Shown here piece by piece: positions 27,595 through 37,396 of a stretch of DNA of 42,674 bases. Source of the stretch: Rickettsiales bacterium (GTDB taxonomy: Bacteria > Pseudomonadota > Alphaproteobacteria > Methylaequorales > Methylaequoraceae). The stretch's first letter is position 1, and every line of letters begins with the position of its first letter. Below the pieces are notes generated by a model. It made no database searches and was not told the origin of the DNA. It worked only from the letters and a program-made list of their open reading frames with translations. The stretch is taken from the NCBI GenBank assembly GCA_002691145.1, contig NZHE01000014.1, positions 209,830 to 252,503 of the forward strand, read 5' to 3'. The translations under genes and the position numbers were made by a program.

Positions 27595-28821
27595 ATGAAA
27601 AATATTTCTCCATTTGCTCCTTCCTCTTACAAAATAACTCCAAAGATTAAAGGTGTAAAAATAAGTGTTATAAATTGTGGTTTGAAAAAGAACCAAAAAA
27701 ACGATTTAGTTCTTATTAAACTAGATAAACCAAGCAATATTTTTGGTTTGTTTACTAATTCGCATGCTCCTGGTGAGCCAATAAAATGGAATAGAAAAAT
27801 AATAAAATTTGGAAAAATTTCTGCTTTAATAATAAATTCTGGCAATGCAAACGTTTTTACAGGTGATAAAGGTCAGATAGCTATTGAAAAAATTGTTAAT
27901 GAGCTCTCAAAAGAGCTTGGAGTCTCAAAAAAAGAAATATATGTGGCCTCAACTGGAATAATAGGAGAGCAATTAGATTACAGGAAAATTCTAAATAAAA
28001 TAAAAATTTTAAATAATAATTTAAATGAAAACTCAATTAACTGGTTCAATGCAGCTGATGCAATAAGAACTACCGATACATTTCCTAAGTTAGATTTTAG
28101 GAAAATAACTATCAACAAAAAAAAAGTTATTATAAATGGAATTGCTAAAGGTTCAGGGATGATTGCGCCTAATATGGCGACAATGTTAAGTTTTATTTTT
28201 TCGAATGTGGATATAAAAAATAATCAATATTTTCCCAAGTTTAAAAATGCTGTTGACGATACATTTAATTCAATTACTGTTGACAGTGATACATCTACAA
28301 GTGATATGGTCTTGTTCATTTGTGTTAACGATAAAAACAGTGTTAAAATTAAAAAAAAAGAATCTAATTTATTTTTTGAAGAACTTCAAAAACTGATGAA
28401 AAATCTAGCTCTGCAAATCGTTAAAGATGGAGAAGGAGCATCAAAATTTATTGAAGTTGAAGTTAAGGGATGCAAAAAAAAAACAATTGCAAAAGAAATT
28501 GCTTTATCAGTGGCAAATTCACCACTTGTTAAAACTGCAATTTCTGGGGAGAATTCAAATTGGGGTAGGATCATAATGGCAATTGGTAAAGTAAAATCTA
28601 AAATTGATTTAACTGAAATTTCATTGTCTTTTGGTATCAATAAAATAATTGATTTAGGAAAAGTAATTAAAACTTTGAATGAAAAAAAAATTCAAAAGTA
28701 TCTAAAAAGTAAAGAAATTAAAATCATTATTGATCTAAACAAAGGAAATGCTAAGAGTATAATCTGGACTTGCGATTATACCAAAGATTACATAAACATA
28801 AATGCAAATTATAAAACTTAG
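27595..28821 (+). CDS. argJ: Glutamate N-acetyltransferase / amino-acid acetyltransferase ArgJ
   Basis: A 408-residue ornithine acetyltransferase that recycles the acetyl group in arginine synthesis. The self-cleavage site lies in KGSGMIAPNMATMLSF near residue 189, where the chain is cut before the Thr to make alpha and beta subunits and expose the nucleophile. Other conserved stretches are NSGNANVFTG, the ASTGIIGEQ region, TVDSDTSTSDM and ISGENSNWGRI. Bifunctionality (also acetylating glutamate) cannot be judged here. mutT follows after two bases, the usual alphaproteobacterial argJ-mutT pair. The peptidyl-prolyl isomerase gene often found between secA and argJ in the class is absent. Confidence 0.96.
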   Translation: MKNISPFAPSSYKITPKIKGVKISVINCGLKKNQKNDLVLIKLDKPSNIFGLFTNSHAPGEPIKWNRKIIKFGKISALIINSGNANVFTGDKGQIAIEKIVNELSKELGVSKKEIYVASTGIIGEQLDYRKILNKIKILNNNLNENSINWFNAADAIRTTDTFPKLDFRKITINKKKVIINGIAKGSGMIAPNMATMLSFIFSNVDIKNNQYFPKFKNAVDDTFNSITVDSDTSTSDMVLFICVNDKNSVKIKKKESNLFFEELQKLMKNLALQIVKDGEGASKFIEVEVKGCKKKTIAKEIALSVANSPLVKTAISGENSNWGRIIMAIGKVKSKIDLTEISLSFGINKIIDLGKVIKTLNEKKIQKYLKSKEIKIIIDLNKGNAKSIIWTCDYTKDYININANYKT

Positions 28822-28823
28822 TA

Positions 28824-29225
28824 ATGACAGTTAAAGTTGTTGCTTGCATTTTTATAAAACAGAAGAAGTTTTTAATTTGTTCTCGACCTAAAGATAAAAG
28901 TTTTGCAGGTTTTTGGGAGTTTCCCGGTGGTAAAATCGAAAAAGGAGAAATAAAAATAAAAGCTCTTGAAAGAGAAATTTATGAGGAATTATCTGTAAAA
29001 ATTAATAAAGAAACAACTTTTTTTTTTGAAAAGTATTTTGTGCAAATGGATGAAATTAAAATTGAAATAAACTTCTTTATCTGTGAAAAATGGTATGGAG
29101 AATTTTATCCCATGGAGAAGCAGAAGATAATGTGGATAGGAAAAAAGCAAATAAAAGATTTTATCTTTCTTAAATCAAATTCAAAAATATTAAAATTAAT
29201 AGAGAAATTTAAATTTTCCACATAA
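28824..29225 (+). CDS. mutT: 8-oxo-dGTP diphosphatase MutT (Nudix hydrolase)
   Basis: A 133-residue Nudix hydrolase. The Nudix box runs from GGKIEKGE through REIYEEL, near residues 36-57, with all metal-binding glutamates. The WEFPGGK lead-in and the short length match MutT, which removes oxidised dGTP to prevent A:T to C:G mutations. It directly follows argJ. Its last 17 bases overlap the end of the methyltransferase gene on the other strand. Another Nudix substrate is possible but the context supports MutT. Confidence 0.92.
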   Translation: MTVKVVACIFIKQKKFLICSRPKDKSFAGFWEFPGGKIEKGEIKIKALEREIYEELSVKINKETTFFFEKYFVQMDEIKIEINFFICEKWYGEFYPMEKQKIMWIGKKQIKDFIFLKSNSKILKLIEKFKFST

Positions 29226-30012
29226 CCAAATAAATTGTTTCACACGTGAGCTTTAGTTTATTATCACTGGTCAAAAATTTTTTTTTATAATTTATTTCTA
29301 ACTGATCAATAAAATTTTTAGTTATCAAGCCTTTAAATTTTTCTGTGAGACAAGAATTTTCTCCCATACCTTTGATATCTTCTAATATTTTTTTGACATT
29401 TGTATATTTTAAATTATATTTAGTCTTATCTGAAACAATTTCTATAAAACCTATTTTATTATGAATATTTACCGCATCAACCATGTCAATAAAAGGAATA
29501 ACTCTTTGAAATATTTTATTTCTAATTTGATCATCAGTTTGAATTAAACTTTCTCTTAATTCATTAAGACTTCTTCCGCCAAAATAAGAACAAAAATATA
29601 AACCATTCTTTGTTAATAATTTTTTAATTGAATTTGTGAAATTCATTATATCATTTACTCTATGTAAACATAAATTAGAAATAACGAGGTCAAAAGATTC
29701 TTCAAATCTTTTGCTATTAAAAATTTTTGGCAATTCGGAAAAATCGTAATTTTTAGACTCTTTTAATCTTTTATTTTCAAAATAACTCACAATTATTATT
29801 GAATCAAACTTCAAATTAAAGATTTTCGATAATAGTTCGTCCTTATCAGAGGTAATTAAAAGTATATTTTTATAACTATCTTTAATCTCAGTAATTTTTT
29901 CTAGTACAGAATCAGATATATTATTGAAGAGAAAATTATGACTATTCCAGTCTTTAAAAGCTCTTTTTTTTGAAATAATTGTTGCTTTTGTATCAAAAAT
30001 TTTTAATTTCAT
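29209..30012 (-). CDS. BioC/NDUFAF5-like SAM methyltransferase-fold protein with degenerate motif I
   Basis: A 267-residue protein resembling the alphaproteobacterial family related to BioC and the mitochondrial complex I factor NDUFAF5. The recognisable parts are FDLVISNLCLHRVNDI near residue 109, the GLYFCSYFGGRSLNELRESL motif, and a later LEDIKGMGENSCL. The usual glycine-rich SAM-binding motif I is not evident: the expected position reads NILLITSDKDELLSKI with no GxGxG. That could mean loss of catalysis or simple divergence. NDUFAF5 is known to hydroxylate rather than methylate, so the family tolerates departures. It is single and leftward, overlapping mutT by 17 bases at its end and divergent from grxC by 23 bases. 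Confidence 0.75.
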   Translation of the reverse strand: MKLKIFDTKATIISKKRAFKDWNSHNFLFNNISDSVLEKITEIKDSYKNILLITSDKDELLSKIFNLKFDSIIIVSYFENKRLKESKNYDFSELPKIFNSKRFEESFDLVISNLCLHRVNDIMNFTNSIKKLLTKNGLYFCSYFGGRSLNELRESLIQTDDQIRNKIFQRVIPFIDMVDAVNIHNKIGFIEIVSDKTKYNLKYTNVKKILEDIKGMGENSCLTEKFKGLITKNFIDQLEINYKKKFLTSDNKLKLTCETIYLVMWKI

Positions 30013-30035
30013 AAGTTATAAGTTTTAAGTTTGAT

Positions 30036-30296
30036 ATGAAAAAAATAAGTATTTTTACTTCCTTAATATGTCCATATTGTACAACTGCAAAAAAAGTGTT
30101 AGTTGAACAAGGTCATGATTACAGGGAAATAATAGTAGATGGCGATCAAAATTCAAAGAATATAATGATTAAAAAGTCTGGAGGTAGAAAAACTGTTCCT
30201 CAAATATTTATTGATGATTTTCATATTGGAGGTTGTGAAGATCTAATTAATGCAGTTAATACTGGTTTTTTTGATAAAAAAATTAATGAAAAATAA
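30036..30296 (+). CDS. grxC: Glutaredoxin 3
   Basis: An 86-residue dithiol glutaredoxin with the active-site CPYC near residue 13, the TVPQIFIDDFHIGGCEDL segment carrying the cis-proline and the glutathione-binding GG, and nothing extra. It reduces disulfides using glutathione. It overlaps the next gene, a nitrilase-family hydrolase, by 11 bases, an arrangement common in alphaproteobacteria. No ribosome-binding site stands out. Confidence 0.95.
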   Translation: MKKISIFTSLICPYCTTAKKVLVEQGHDYREIIVDGDQNSKNIMIKKSGGRKTVPQIFIDDFHIGGCEDLINAVNTGFFDKKINEK

Positions 30297-31089
30297 ACAG
30301 GAATTTATAGTTTCATGTATCCAAACTAACTCATCTGAGAATGAAGATAAAAATATAAATCAGGTAAATGAACTTTTAGTTGAGGCAGTAAAACTTAAAA
30401 GTGAGGTTGTTTTTTTACCAGAATGTGTTGGAATTTTTTCAGATTCGGTAGAGTTATTAAACAAATTTTCAAAAAGTATGAAATTTTTGCAATTTATTAT
30501 TAAATGTGCAGTCAAATACAAGATTTTTATTTCAATAGGTTCATTACCATTTAAAACAAAAAATAAAAAATTTTTAAATCGTTCATATGTGATTAATCCT
30601 GTTGGCAAAGTATTAGAGACTTACGACAAAATTAATTTATTTGATGTTTATCTATCTGAAAAAGAAAATTATTTAGAATCCAAAAACTATGATGCTGGAA
30701 AAGTGATTAAAACATGTAAACTACCATGGGGTAAGTTAGGATTATCGATTTGTTATGATCTAAGGTTTCCTTCAATTTACAAAAAACTTTCGAAACAAGG
30801 AGCTAGGTTTCTTTCAATACCAGCAGCTTTTACTAAAACTACAGGCAAAGTTCATTGGCATCCGCTTGTAAAAAGTAGAGCAATTGAAAATGGTTGCTTT
30901 GTATTTGCAGCATGTCAATGTGGTAAACATGATAATGGAAGAGAAACGTTTGGTCATTCAGTCATAATTGATCCATGGGGAAATACTCTAGCTGAAGGTA
31001 AGGATAATCCAGAAGTTATTTCAGCGAAAATTGATTTAAAGTTAGTTGAGATTGCAAGGAGAAAAATACCTTCAATGACAAAGTATTAA
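30286..31089 (+). CDS. Carbon-nitrogen hydrolase (nitrilase family, Nit1-like)
   Basis: A 267-residue nitrilase-superfamily amidohydrolase if started at ATG 30286, which gives the usual KQEFIVSCIQTNS beginning. An upstream in-frame ATG at 30250 would overlap grxC by 47 bases and add unconserved residues. The catalytic triad is visible as Glu in VFLPECVG, Lys in YDKINLFDV, and Cys in GLSICYDLRFPS. Relatives of the Nit1 type hydrolyse deaminated glutathione, a repair reaction that fits the coupling to glutaredoxin, but the substrate is inferred. It converges on ubiG with a 22-base gap and no clear terminator. Confidence 0.9.
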   Translation: MKNKQEFIVSCIQTNSSENEDKNINQVNELLVEAVKLKSEVVFLPECVGIFSDSVELLNKFSKSMKFLQFIIKCAVKYKIFISIGSLPFKTKNKKFLNRSYVINPVGKVLETYDKINLFDVYLSEKENYLESKNYDAGKVIKTCKLPWGKLGLSICYDLRFPSIYKKLSKQGARFLSIPAAFTKTTGKVHWHPLVKSRAIENGCFVFAACQCGKHDNGRETFGHSVIIDPWGNTLAEGKDNPEVISAKIDLKLVEIARRKIPSMTKY

Positions 31090-31111
31090 AAACATATCGC
31101 TTTAATAAGTT

Positions 31112-31846
31112 TTATTCTCTTGCAGAAAAAAAATAATTTATGTTTTTTGAAAAGTTATAATACCAATTTTCATTTATGGGATTAAAAATAGAACCTTTAA
31201 AAAAAGTATTTTTAAAACCAGATAAAAGTAGTTTTGACTCTAATTCAATTGGTTTAATGAATTTTTTCCAGTCATGAGTGCCTCTCGGTAAAAGTTTCAA
31301 AAATTTTTCTGCTACATGAATTGCAAACACGTAAGAGCTAATAGTTCTATTAATGGTTGAGCCAATTAATACGCCATTGGGCTTTAATCTACTTAATACA
31401 CATTCTAAAAAAAAATCTATGTTATCAATATGTTCTAAAACCTCCATGCATATAATTACATCAAATTTTTCTAAAACATTTAAATCTGATAATTCACAAC
31501 ATAGGTAATTGATTTTAAGTTTGTTTTGCTCTGAATGGGATTTCGCTATGCTAATGGCCTTTTTACTTGTATCAATACCAGTGACGAAGCCACCCATAGC
31601 TGCTAGGGGCTCAGATAAAATTCCACCACCGCATCCTACATCTAATATTTTTAGCCCTTTAAATTCTTTATCAGGACTAACTTTACCAAGAAAGATTTGT
31701 GATTTAATAAAATTAATTCTTAGTTCATTAAAATTGTGAAGTGGTTTAAATGGGCCATTTAAATCCCACCATTCATTATAAAAATAATCAAATTTTTTAT
31801 TTTCTTTTAAATTGCGTGAAGATGGATTATTAATTTTTTTTGTCAT
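31112..31846 (-). CDS. ubiG: Ubiquinone biosynthesis O-methyltransferase UbiG
   Basis: A 244-residue SAM methyltransferase performing the two O-methylations in ubiquinone synthesis. The intact SAM motif LDVGCGGGILSEPLA lies near residue 69, followed by VTGIDTSK and the family marks CMEVLEHIDN and STINRTISSYVFAIHVAE. The N-terminal YNEWWDLNGPFKPLHNFN is diagnostic for UbiG. It is divergent from lysC with a 52-base gap, an arrangement conserved in alphaproteobacteria. Length is normal. Confidence 0.96.
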   Translation of the reverse strand: MTKKINNPSSRNLKENKKFDYFYNEWWDLNGPFKPLHNFNELRINFIKSQIFLGKVSPDKEFKGLKILDVGCGGGILSEPLAAMGGFVTGIDTSKKAISIAKSHSEQNKLKINYLCCELSDLNVLEKFDVIICMEVLEHIDNIDFFLECVLSRLKPNGVLIGSTINRTISSYVFAIHVAEKFLKLLPRGTHDWKKFIKPIELESKLLLSGFKNTFFKGSIFNPINENWYYNFSKNINYFFSARE

Positions 31847-31898
31847 ATTATAAAAATAATTTTTTATTATTGTTTGATATTAATCTAATAAGTCATTT

Positions 31899-33110
31899 AT
31901 GGAAATAGCAGTTTTAAAATTTGGTGGAACTTCTTTAAGTACTTTTGAAAAAATAAAGAATATTTCAAAAATTATAACTCAAAGATTGAAGAAAATAAAT
32001 AAAGTTATTGTTGTAGTTTCAGCTATGGGTAATAATACGAATAAATTAATTGAAAAGTTTTTAATTTATAATAATGATCATTTTAATGCAGAATTTGACA
32101 CTGTAATATCATCAGGAGAACAAGTTTCATCTGGTTTGGTTGCAGCATATTTAAATAAAAGAAAAATTAAAGCCCGTTCAGTTTTAGGTTGGCAGATACC
32201 TATAGAAACAGATCAGCAATATGGAAAATCAAAGATTAAAAAAATTCATAATAATAATTTAATTTCTATGCTACGTGAATATGATGTCTTGGTCATTGGG
32301 GGATTTCAGGGATTAAATAAATTTAATAGAATTTCAACCTTAGGCAGGGGAGGTTCTGATACAAGTGCAGTTGCTATTGCCGCGTCAATAAAAGCCCCAG
32401 TCTGTGAAATTTTTACTGATGTTGAAGGAGTTTATACCTCTGATCCAAGAGTTGTCTCAAATGCGAAGAAAATTAATACTATTAGTTATGAAGAAATATT
32501 AGAAATGTCCTCTCTTGGATCAAAAGTTCTTCATCCTAGATCAGTTGAATTAGCTATGAAATATGATATTAAGATTCATGTAAGAAGTTCCTTTATTAAA
32601 AAAAAAGGAACATTAGTTGTAAAAGAAAGTAAAGATTTGGAAAAAGAGTTAGTTACTGGCATATCATCATCTGACGAAGATGCTAAGATAACATTAATTG
32701 GTATCCCCGATAAACCAGGTATTGCGTACAAAATATTTAGTTCTTTAGCTGCAAAAAATTTAAATATTGATATGATAGTACAAAATATCACAGACGATGG
32801 GAAATTAACTAGCTTAACATTTACTATGAACAAAAATGAAGTAAATGTTGCTGAGAAAGCTTTGAAAGGTTCAAGAATAAACTTCAATGCAATGCATATT
32901 GATAAGAAAATTTGTAAAATATCAGTTGTTGGACTAGGTATGAAGAGCCATATTGGAGTAGCAAAGAAAATGTTTGAAACCCTGGCAAAAAATAAAATAA
33001 ACATACAAGTGATTTCAACATCTGAAATAAAAATAAGTGTACTAATCCTTAAATCAAAAAAGAACATTGCTCTCAAGGAACTTCATAAAGCATATAGATT
33101 AGATAAATGA
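31899..33110 (+). CDS. lysC: Aspartate kinase
   Basis: A 403-residue aspartokinase, first enzyme of the lysine, threonine and methionine branch. The kinase domain starts with VLKFGGTSL and has STLGRGGSDTSAVAIAA near residue 146 and FTDVEGVYTSDPR. Two C-terminal ACT domains (about residues 265-400) with IPDKPGIAYKIFSSLA and VGLGMKSHIGVAKKMFETLA give feedback control by amino acids. It is about the size of the alpha subunit form. The next gene starts within an ATGA overlap with its stop, heading a rightward run that continues to DUF4167. Confidence 0.97.
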   Translation: MEIAVLKFGGTSLSTFEKIKNISKIITQRLKKINKVIVVVSAMGNNTNKLIEKFLIYNNDHFNAEFDTVISSGEQVSSGLVAAYLNKRKIKARSVLGWQIPIETDQQYGKSKIKKIHNNNLISMLREYDVLVIGGFQGLNKFNRISTLGRGGSDTSAVAIAASIKAPVCEIFTDVEGVYTSDPRVVSNAKKINTISYEEILEMSSLGSKVLHPRSVELAMKYDIKIHVRSSFIKKKGTLVVKESKDLEKELVTGISSSDEDAKITLIGIPDKPGIAYKIFSSLAAKNLNIDMIVQNITDDGKLTSLTFTMNKNEVNVAEKALKGSRINFNAMHIDKKICKISVVGLGMKSHIGVAKKMFETLAKNKINIQVISTSEIKISVLILKSKKNIALKELHKAYRLDK

Positions 33111-34141
33111 CGGATTTACAAAATATCGTTAACCAAAGATTTACTACAATTATTGAAAAAGGAAATGAATTTTTAGATTGTAGATATCCAATTATGGGCG
33201 GTGCTATGACCTGGTTATCCGAAAATAACCTTGTTTCTGCAATCTCGAATGCGGGTGCATTTGGAATTATAGCTTGTGGCTCAATGAACCCTTCAGAATT
33301 AAAGTATGAGATAAAACAAACTCAGATTAAAACTAAATATAATTTTGGCGTAAACCTGATATTGATGCATCCTGAACTTCAAAAACTTTTAGATATTTGT
33401 ATTGAAACAGATGTAAAATATGTAGTTTTTGCTGGTGGATTTCCTAAAAAGAGTCAAATTTTATATTTAAAAAATAATAATATAAAAACTATAGGGTTTG
33501 CGACATCTTTGAGAATAGCTAAGAAATTAGAAGCAAATGGAATTGATGCTTTAATAATTGAGGGTAGTGAAGCTGGTGGTCACGTTGGTCCTGTTTCTAC
33601 TGGTGTTTTAGTTCAAGAAATATTACCCTTTATTAATGAAATTCCCATTTTTATTGCAGGAGGAATAGGTAGGGGAGAGAGTTTTTTAAATTATTTGCAA
33701 CAGGGTGCGTCTGGATGCCAAATTGGAACTAGATTTGTATGTGCTAATGAATCTATTGCTCATGAAAATTTCAAGAATATTTTCATTAGGTCTGAGTCAA
33801 GGAATGCACAAATATCCTCGCAACTCGATGATAGATTGCCTGTAATTCCAGTTCGTGCTATTACAAATAAAGCGACAAAACTTTTTTGGGAGGAGCAAAA
33901 AAAAGTTCTATTAGAGCTTGAAAATAAGAGAGTTTCCCTAAGAGAAGCACAATTAAAAATAGAAAAATTTTGGGCAGGTTCATTAAAAAAAGCAGTAATA
34001 GATGGAGATGTAGATAATGGTTCTTTGATGGCAGGGCAAAGTGTGTCAATGGTAAAAAAAATTCAGAGTGTTGAGGAAATCATTAATGAAATTGTTTTTC
34101 AAGCAAAAGAAGGACTATTAAAACAATTTAAAAATAAATAA
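33107..34141 (+). CDS. Nitronate monooxygenase-like FMN protein (COG2070)
   Basis: A 344-residue TIM-barrel flavoprotein of the nitronate monooxygenase / FabK family. It shows YPIMGGAMTWLSENNLVSA near residue 28, IIEGSEAGGHVGP near residue 150, and the FMN phosphate-binding IFIAGGIGRGESFLNYLQQG then GCQIGTRF. Such proteins oxidise alkyl nitronates or reduce enoyl-ACP, and the two are hard to separate by eye. The YPIMGGAM start favours the nitronate monooxygenase-like group. It shares an ATGA overlap with lysC, so it is translationally coupled to an amino-acid biosynthesis gene, and is followed after one base by the rodZ-like gene. Substrate unknown. Confidence 0.88.
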   Translation: MTDLQNIVNQRFTTIIEKGNEFLDCRYPIMGGAMTWLSENNLVSAISNAGAFGIIACGSMNPSELKYEIKQTQIKTKYNFGVNLILMHPELQKLLDICIETDVKYVVFAGGFPKKSQILYLKNNNIKTIGFATSLRIAKKLEANGIDALIIEGSEAGGHVGPVSTGVLVQEILPFINEIPIFIAGGIGRGESFLNYLQQGASGCQIGTRFVCANESIAHENFKNIFIRSESRNAQISSQLDDRLPVIPVRAITNKATKLFWEEQKKVLLELENKRVSLREAQLKIEKFWAGSLKKAVIDGDVDNGSLMAGQSVSMVKKIQSVEEIINEIVFQAKEGLLKQFKNK

Positions 34142-34142
34142 T

Positions 34143-35003
34143 ATGAACCCAGAATTACCAAAATCTTTTGAGTCTAACTTTGAAATTATAATAAAAAATA
34201 TCGGAAGAAAAATATGCGATGCCAGAAAATTTAAAAAAATAAAAATTGAAACTGTTTCCAAGAGTTTGAGGATAAGAGGAAGTTATCTTTTAGCAATTGA
34301 GGGTGGAAAAATTGAAGCTTTGCCCGATTATGTTTATTTAAAAGGTTTTATTAAATGTTATGCAAACTATTTTGAATTAAAGATTAATGACGATTTAAAT
34401 TTATTACACGAAGAATATAACAAGCTGAATCTTAGAAATATTCCTCGTATTGAAGAAAAAAATAATTTTTCTAAAAACAAATTTTTTTTATCTTTAATTT
34501 TTGCGTCCTTGGTAAGTTTAATTATTATTTTAGTAATTTACATGGGCTATAGTATTAATCAAAACATAACTGTTGATTCAACTGAACAGGTTGTCGATAA
34601 AACTCAAGTTGTAAAAATAATTCAAGAGTCGCCTAAAAATGTACTTATCTTAGACGAAAATTTTTTGAAAGATACTTTTTCAGAGTTTGAAACATCAAAT
34701 GATATAAAAACTCAAAATTCTAATAGTCTTTCAACTAAAATTTTTGTAGTAAAATTTATAGATGAAACTTGGTTTCAGGTTGAATCAGTTGATGGTAATA
34801 TAATTGAATCAAAAGTTTTTAATGAAGGCGAGACAATTTCTTTAGTCATTGACAAAATAAATCCAAATTTTTTTATTCATACTGGTAATGCAGGTGGTTT
34901 TATTTTATTATTGAATGATAAAGCTCTTCCTAAATTGGGAACAAAAGGGTCTGTAAAAAAAAATGTATCATTATTAGAATATTCAAGTTTAGCGATTGAT
35001 TAA
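34143..35003 (+). CDS. RodZ-like helix-turn-helix membrane protein (DUF4115)
   Basis: A 286-residue protein with a cytoplasmic helix-turn-helix domain (about residues 15-90; KIETVSKSLRIRGSYLLAIE and the PDYVYLKGFIKCYA end), one transmembrane helix (about 116-138, SLIFASLVSLIIILVIYMGY) and a periplasmic DUF4115 domain at the C-terminus (FVVKFIDETWFQVES). This layout is that of RodZ, the MreB-binding morphology protein. In alphaproteobacteria this gene commonly lies directly before ispG, as here. The HTH in RodZ binds MreB rather than DNA. mreB is not in the window. Confidence 0.88.
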   Translation: MNPELPKSFESNFEIIIKNIGRKICDARKFKKIKIETVSKSLRIRGSYLLAIEGGKIEALPDYVYLKGFIKCYANYFELKINDDLNLLHEEYNKLNLRNIPRIEEKNNFSKNKFFLSLIFASLVSLIIILVIYMGYSINQNITVDSTEQVVDKTQVVKIIQESPKNVLILDENFLKDTFSEFETSNDIKTQNSNSLSTKIFVVKFIDETWFQVESVDGNIIESKVFNEGETISLVIDKINPNFFIHTGNAGGFILLLNDKALPKLGTKGSVKKNVSLLEYSSLAID

Positions 35004-35020
35004 TTTTAAGGAATAAGTAA

Positions 35021-36121
35021 ATGAGTTTAAGACCTTGGAGAAATATACAAAGAAAAAAAACTAAACAGATTTTGGTTGGAAACGTAAAAATTGGTGGAGA
35101 TTCACCGATAACTGTTCAGTCTATGACAAACACTCTCACAACAGATATACAATCAACAATAAATCAGATTCGTTCTCTTGAGGATGTAGGAGCAGATCTT
35201 GTGAGGGTTTCATGTCCTGATGAAGAATCCACTTTAGCTTTAAAACAAATTGTTAAAAACACAAATATTCCAATTATTGCAGATATTCATTTCCATTATA
35301 AAAGAGCAATAGAAGCAGCTGAATCTGGGGCTGCATGTTTAAGAATTAACCCTGGAAATATTGGGAAGATCGCGAAAGTGAAAGAAGTAATTAAAGCTGC
35401 AAAAAATAATAATTGTTCTATGAGAATTGGAGTTAATGCTGGTAGTTTGGAAAAAGAACTTCTTGAAAAATATGGAGAACCCTGTCCTGAAGCTATGGTT
35501 GAATCGGCATTGAATCATGTGAAGATTTTAGAGGATAATGATTTTTTTGAATTCAAAATTAGTTGCAAAGCTTCTGATGTTTTTCTCGCAGTAGCTGCGT
35601 ATTATGGTATTTCTGATGCATGCAATTATCCTATTCATTTAGGTATAACAGAGGCTGGTGGCTTAATTCCCGGAACAATAAAATCCTCAATTGGAATGGG
35701 TTCTTTATTGTGGGCGGGAATTGGGGATACTATAAGAGTATCACTTTCTGCAGATCCGGTTGAGGAAATTAAAGTTGGTTTTAATATACTAAAATCGCTA
35801 AATCTTAGACATAGGGGAGTAAATATAATTTCTTGTCCGTCTTGTGCTAGGCAGCAATATAATGTCATCGAAACAGTTCAAGAGCTTGAAAGAAGGCTTG
35901 AGCATATTACTAGTCCAATGACTTTGTCTGTAATTGGTTGTGTGGTAAACGGACCCGGTGAAGCAAAAGAGACGGATATAGGGATTACAGGAGGTAAAGT
36001 ACACCAAGTTTATTTAAATGGGCAAAAGCATCACATACTCAGAGATGGCGATATGATACAACATCTTGTGGATTTATGTGAACAAAAAGAAATTGAATTA
36101 CATAAAAACTCTGATGTTTGA
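35021..36121 (+). CDS. ispG: 4-hydroxy-3-methylbut-2-enyl-diphosphate synthase (IspG/GcpE)
   Basis: A 366-residue [4Fe-4S] enzyme of the MEP isoprenoid pathway that converts MEcPP to HMBPP. Cluster cysteines lie in [11 protein letters not shown] and [18 protein letters not shown]. The barrel part has [23 protein letters not shown] and [10 protein letters not shown]. The start has an AAGGAA ribosome-binding site at 35008-35013, seven bases upstream. Length matches short bacterial IspG without the plant-type insert. It overlaps the hisS start by four bases. Confidence 0.97.
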   Translation: MSLRPWRNIQRKKTKQILVGNVKIGGDSPITVQSMTNTLTTDIQSTINQIRSLEDVGADLVRVSCPDEESTLALKQIVKNTNIPIIADIHFHYKRAIEAAESGAACLRINPGNIGKIAKVKEVIKAAKNNNCSMRIGVNAGSLEKELLEKYGEPCPEAMVESALNHVKILEDNDFFEFKISCKASDVFLAVAAYYGISDACNYPIHLGITEAGGLIPGTIKSSIGMGSLLWAGIGDTIRVSLSADPVEEIKVGFNILKSLNLRHRGVNIISCPSCARQQYNVIETVQELERRLEHITSPMTLSVIGCVVNGPGEAKETDIGITGGKVHQVYLNGQKHHILRDGDMIQHLVDLCEQKEIELHKNSDV

Positions 36122-37392
36122 AAATATTACAATTGAGCAAAATTAGAACAGTTAAAGGAACTCATGATATTTTAGAAGAAGAACTATATTCTTTTGATAA
36201 TATAATATCTAAAGCAACAAATCTTTGTAGACATTTAAATTATAAAAAAATTCAAACACCGATTTTAGAGTTTTCAGACCTGTTTTCTAAAACTCTTGGT
36301 CTTACATCTGATGTAGTTTCAAAAGAAATGTTTGCATTTATAGATCAAGGGCAAGAAAATTTGACATTGAGACCTGAAGGAACAGCCCCGATGGCAAGAG
36401 CTTTAGTAAGCAATTCGTTGTATGAAAAACAAAATCAAAAATTTTTTTATCACGGTCCAATGTTTCGAAGAGAAAAGCCTCAAGCCGGAAGGTTAAGACA
36501 ATTTAATCAATTCGGTGTAGAATATTTCAATCAACCATCTTTTTTTTGTGATTTAGAAGTAATCTTCTTGGCTGATCAGTTGATGCAAAGTTTGGACATA
36601 TCAAAGTATGTAAAACTTGAAATTAATACGATTGGAAACTTAAAATCACGACAAAAATACAAAGAAAAACTCATCCAATATTTGGAGCCGTATGAGAGCG
36701 AACTCTCAATTGAGAGCAAAAGTAGGTTAGAAAAAAATCCATTAAGAATTTTAGACTCAAAAAATGAAACAGATAAAAAGATTTTATTAAGTGCTCCTAA
36801 AATAAAAGATTCGTTGGATAAAGATTCACTGATATTTTATGAAAATTTAAAGGAATTTTTAATAAGTTTAAAAGTAGATTTCACTGAAAATTTTAAACTT
36901 GTAAGAGGGCTTGATTATTATAATCATTCAGTATTTGAATTTGTTTCAAAAGAAAAAAAATCGCAAAATACTTTGCTTGCAGGTGGAAGATATGATGGGT
37001 TGGTAGAGAAAATAAGCGGAAAGGATATTTGTGGAGTTGGATGGGCTGCAGGTGTAGAAAGAATCCAATTATTGACTAATCAGAGCAAACTGAAAAAAAA
37101 TATTATCTCGATAATTTCAACATCTAGAAATAATAATAATATGATCTTTGAGTTATTAAAAAAATTAATCAAGTTTAAAGATGTTTCGTTTCATGGTATT
37201 TATGACGGAAATATTAAAAAAAAATTTGTCAAAGCAAACAAATTAAATTCTAAGGGCGTAATTATTATAGGTGAACAGGAAATTAAAGATAACAAATTAT
37301 TATACAAAGACTTTATTACTGGAGTGCAAGAAGTAATTGAAGTTGAACAAATTAAAGATTTTTTTATAAGCAAATTTAAAAAAAACAATTAA
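36118..37392 (+). CDS. hisS: Histidyl-tRNA synthetase
   Basis: A 424-residue class II synthetase. Conserved parts are [12 protein letters not shown] near the start, [14 protein letters not shown], the motif 2 loop [20 protein letters not shown], the histidine-binding [15 protein letters not shown], and [16 protein letters not shown], followed by an anticodon-binding domain. The start is uncertain: TTG at 36118 overlaps the ispG stop in a TTGA, and another in-frame TTG lies at 36133. Neither has a ribosome-binding site and no ATG fits. Coupling to ispG favours 36118. It continues the rightward operon. Confidence 0.95.
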   Translation: MKILQLSKIRTVKGTHDILEEELYSFDNIISKATNLCRHLNYKKIQTPILEFSDLFSKTLGLTSDVVSKEMFAFIDQGQENLTLRPEGTAPMARALVSNSLYEKQNQKFFYHGPMFRREKPQAGRLRQFNQFGVEYFNQPSFFCDLEVIFLADQLMQSLDISKYVKLEINTIGNLKSRQKYKEKLIQYLEPYESELSIESKSRLEKNPLRILDSKNETDKKILLSAPKIKDSLDKDSLIFYENLKEFLISLKVDFTENFKLVRGLDYYNHSVFEFVSKEKKSQNTLLAGGRYDGLVEKISGKDICGVGWAAGVERIQLLTNQSKLKKNIISIISTSRNNNNMIFELLKKLIKFKDVSFHGIYDGNIKKKFVKANKLNSKGVIIIGEQEIKDNKLLYKDFITGVQEVIEVEQIKDFFISKFKKNN

Positions 37393-37396
37393 TCTC

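Noticed and set aside
32576-33076. 166-codon leftward ORF opposite the lysC ACT domains
   Set aside because: Hydrophobic by base composition only, fully covered by a conserved gene on the other strand.
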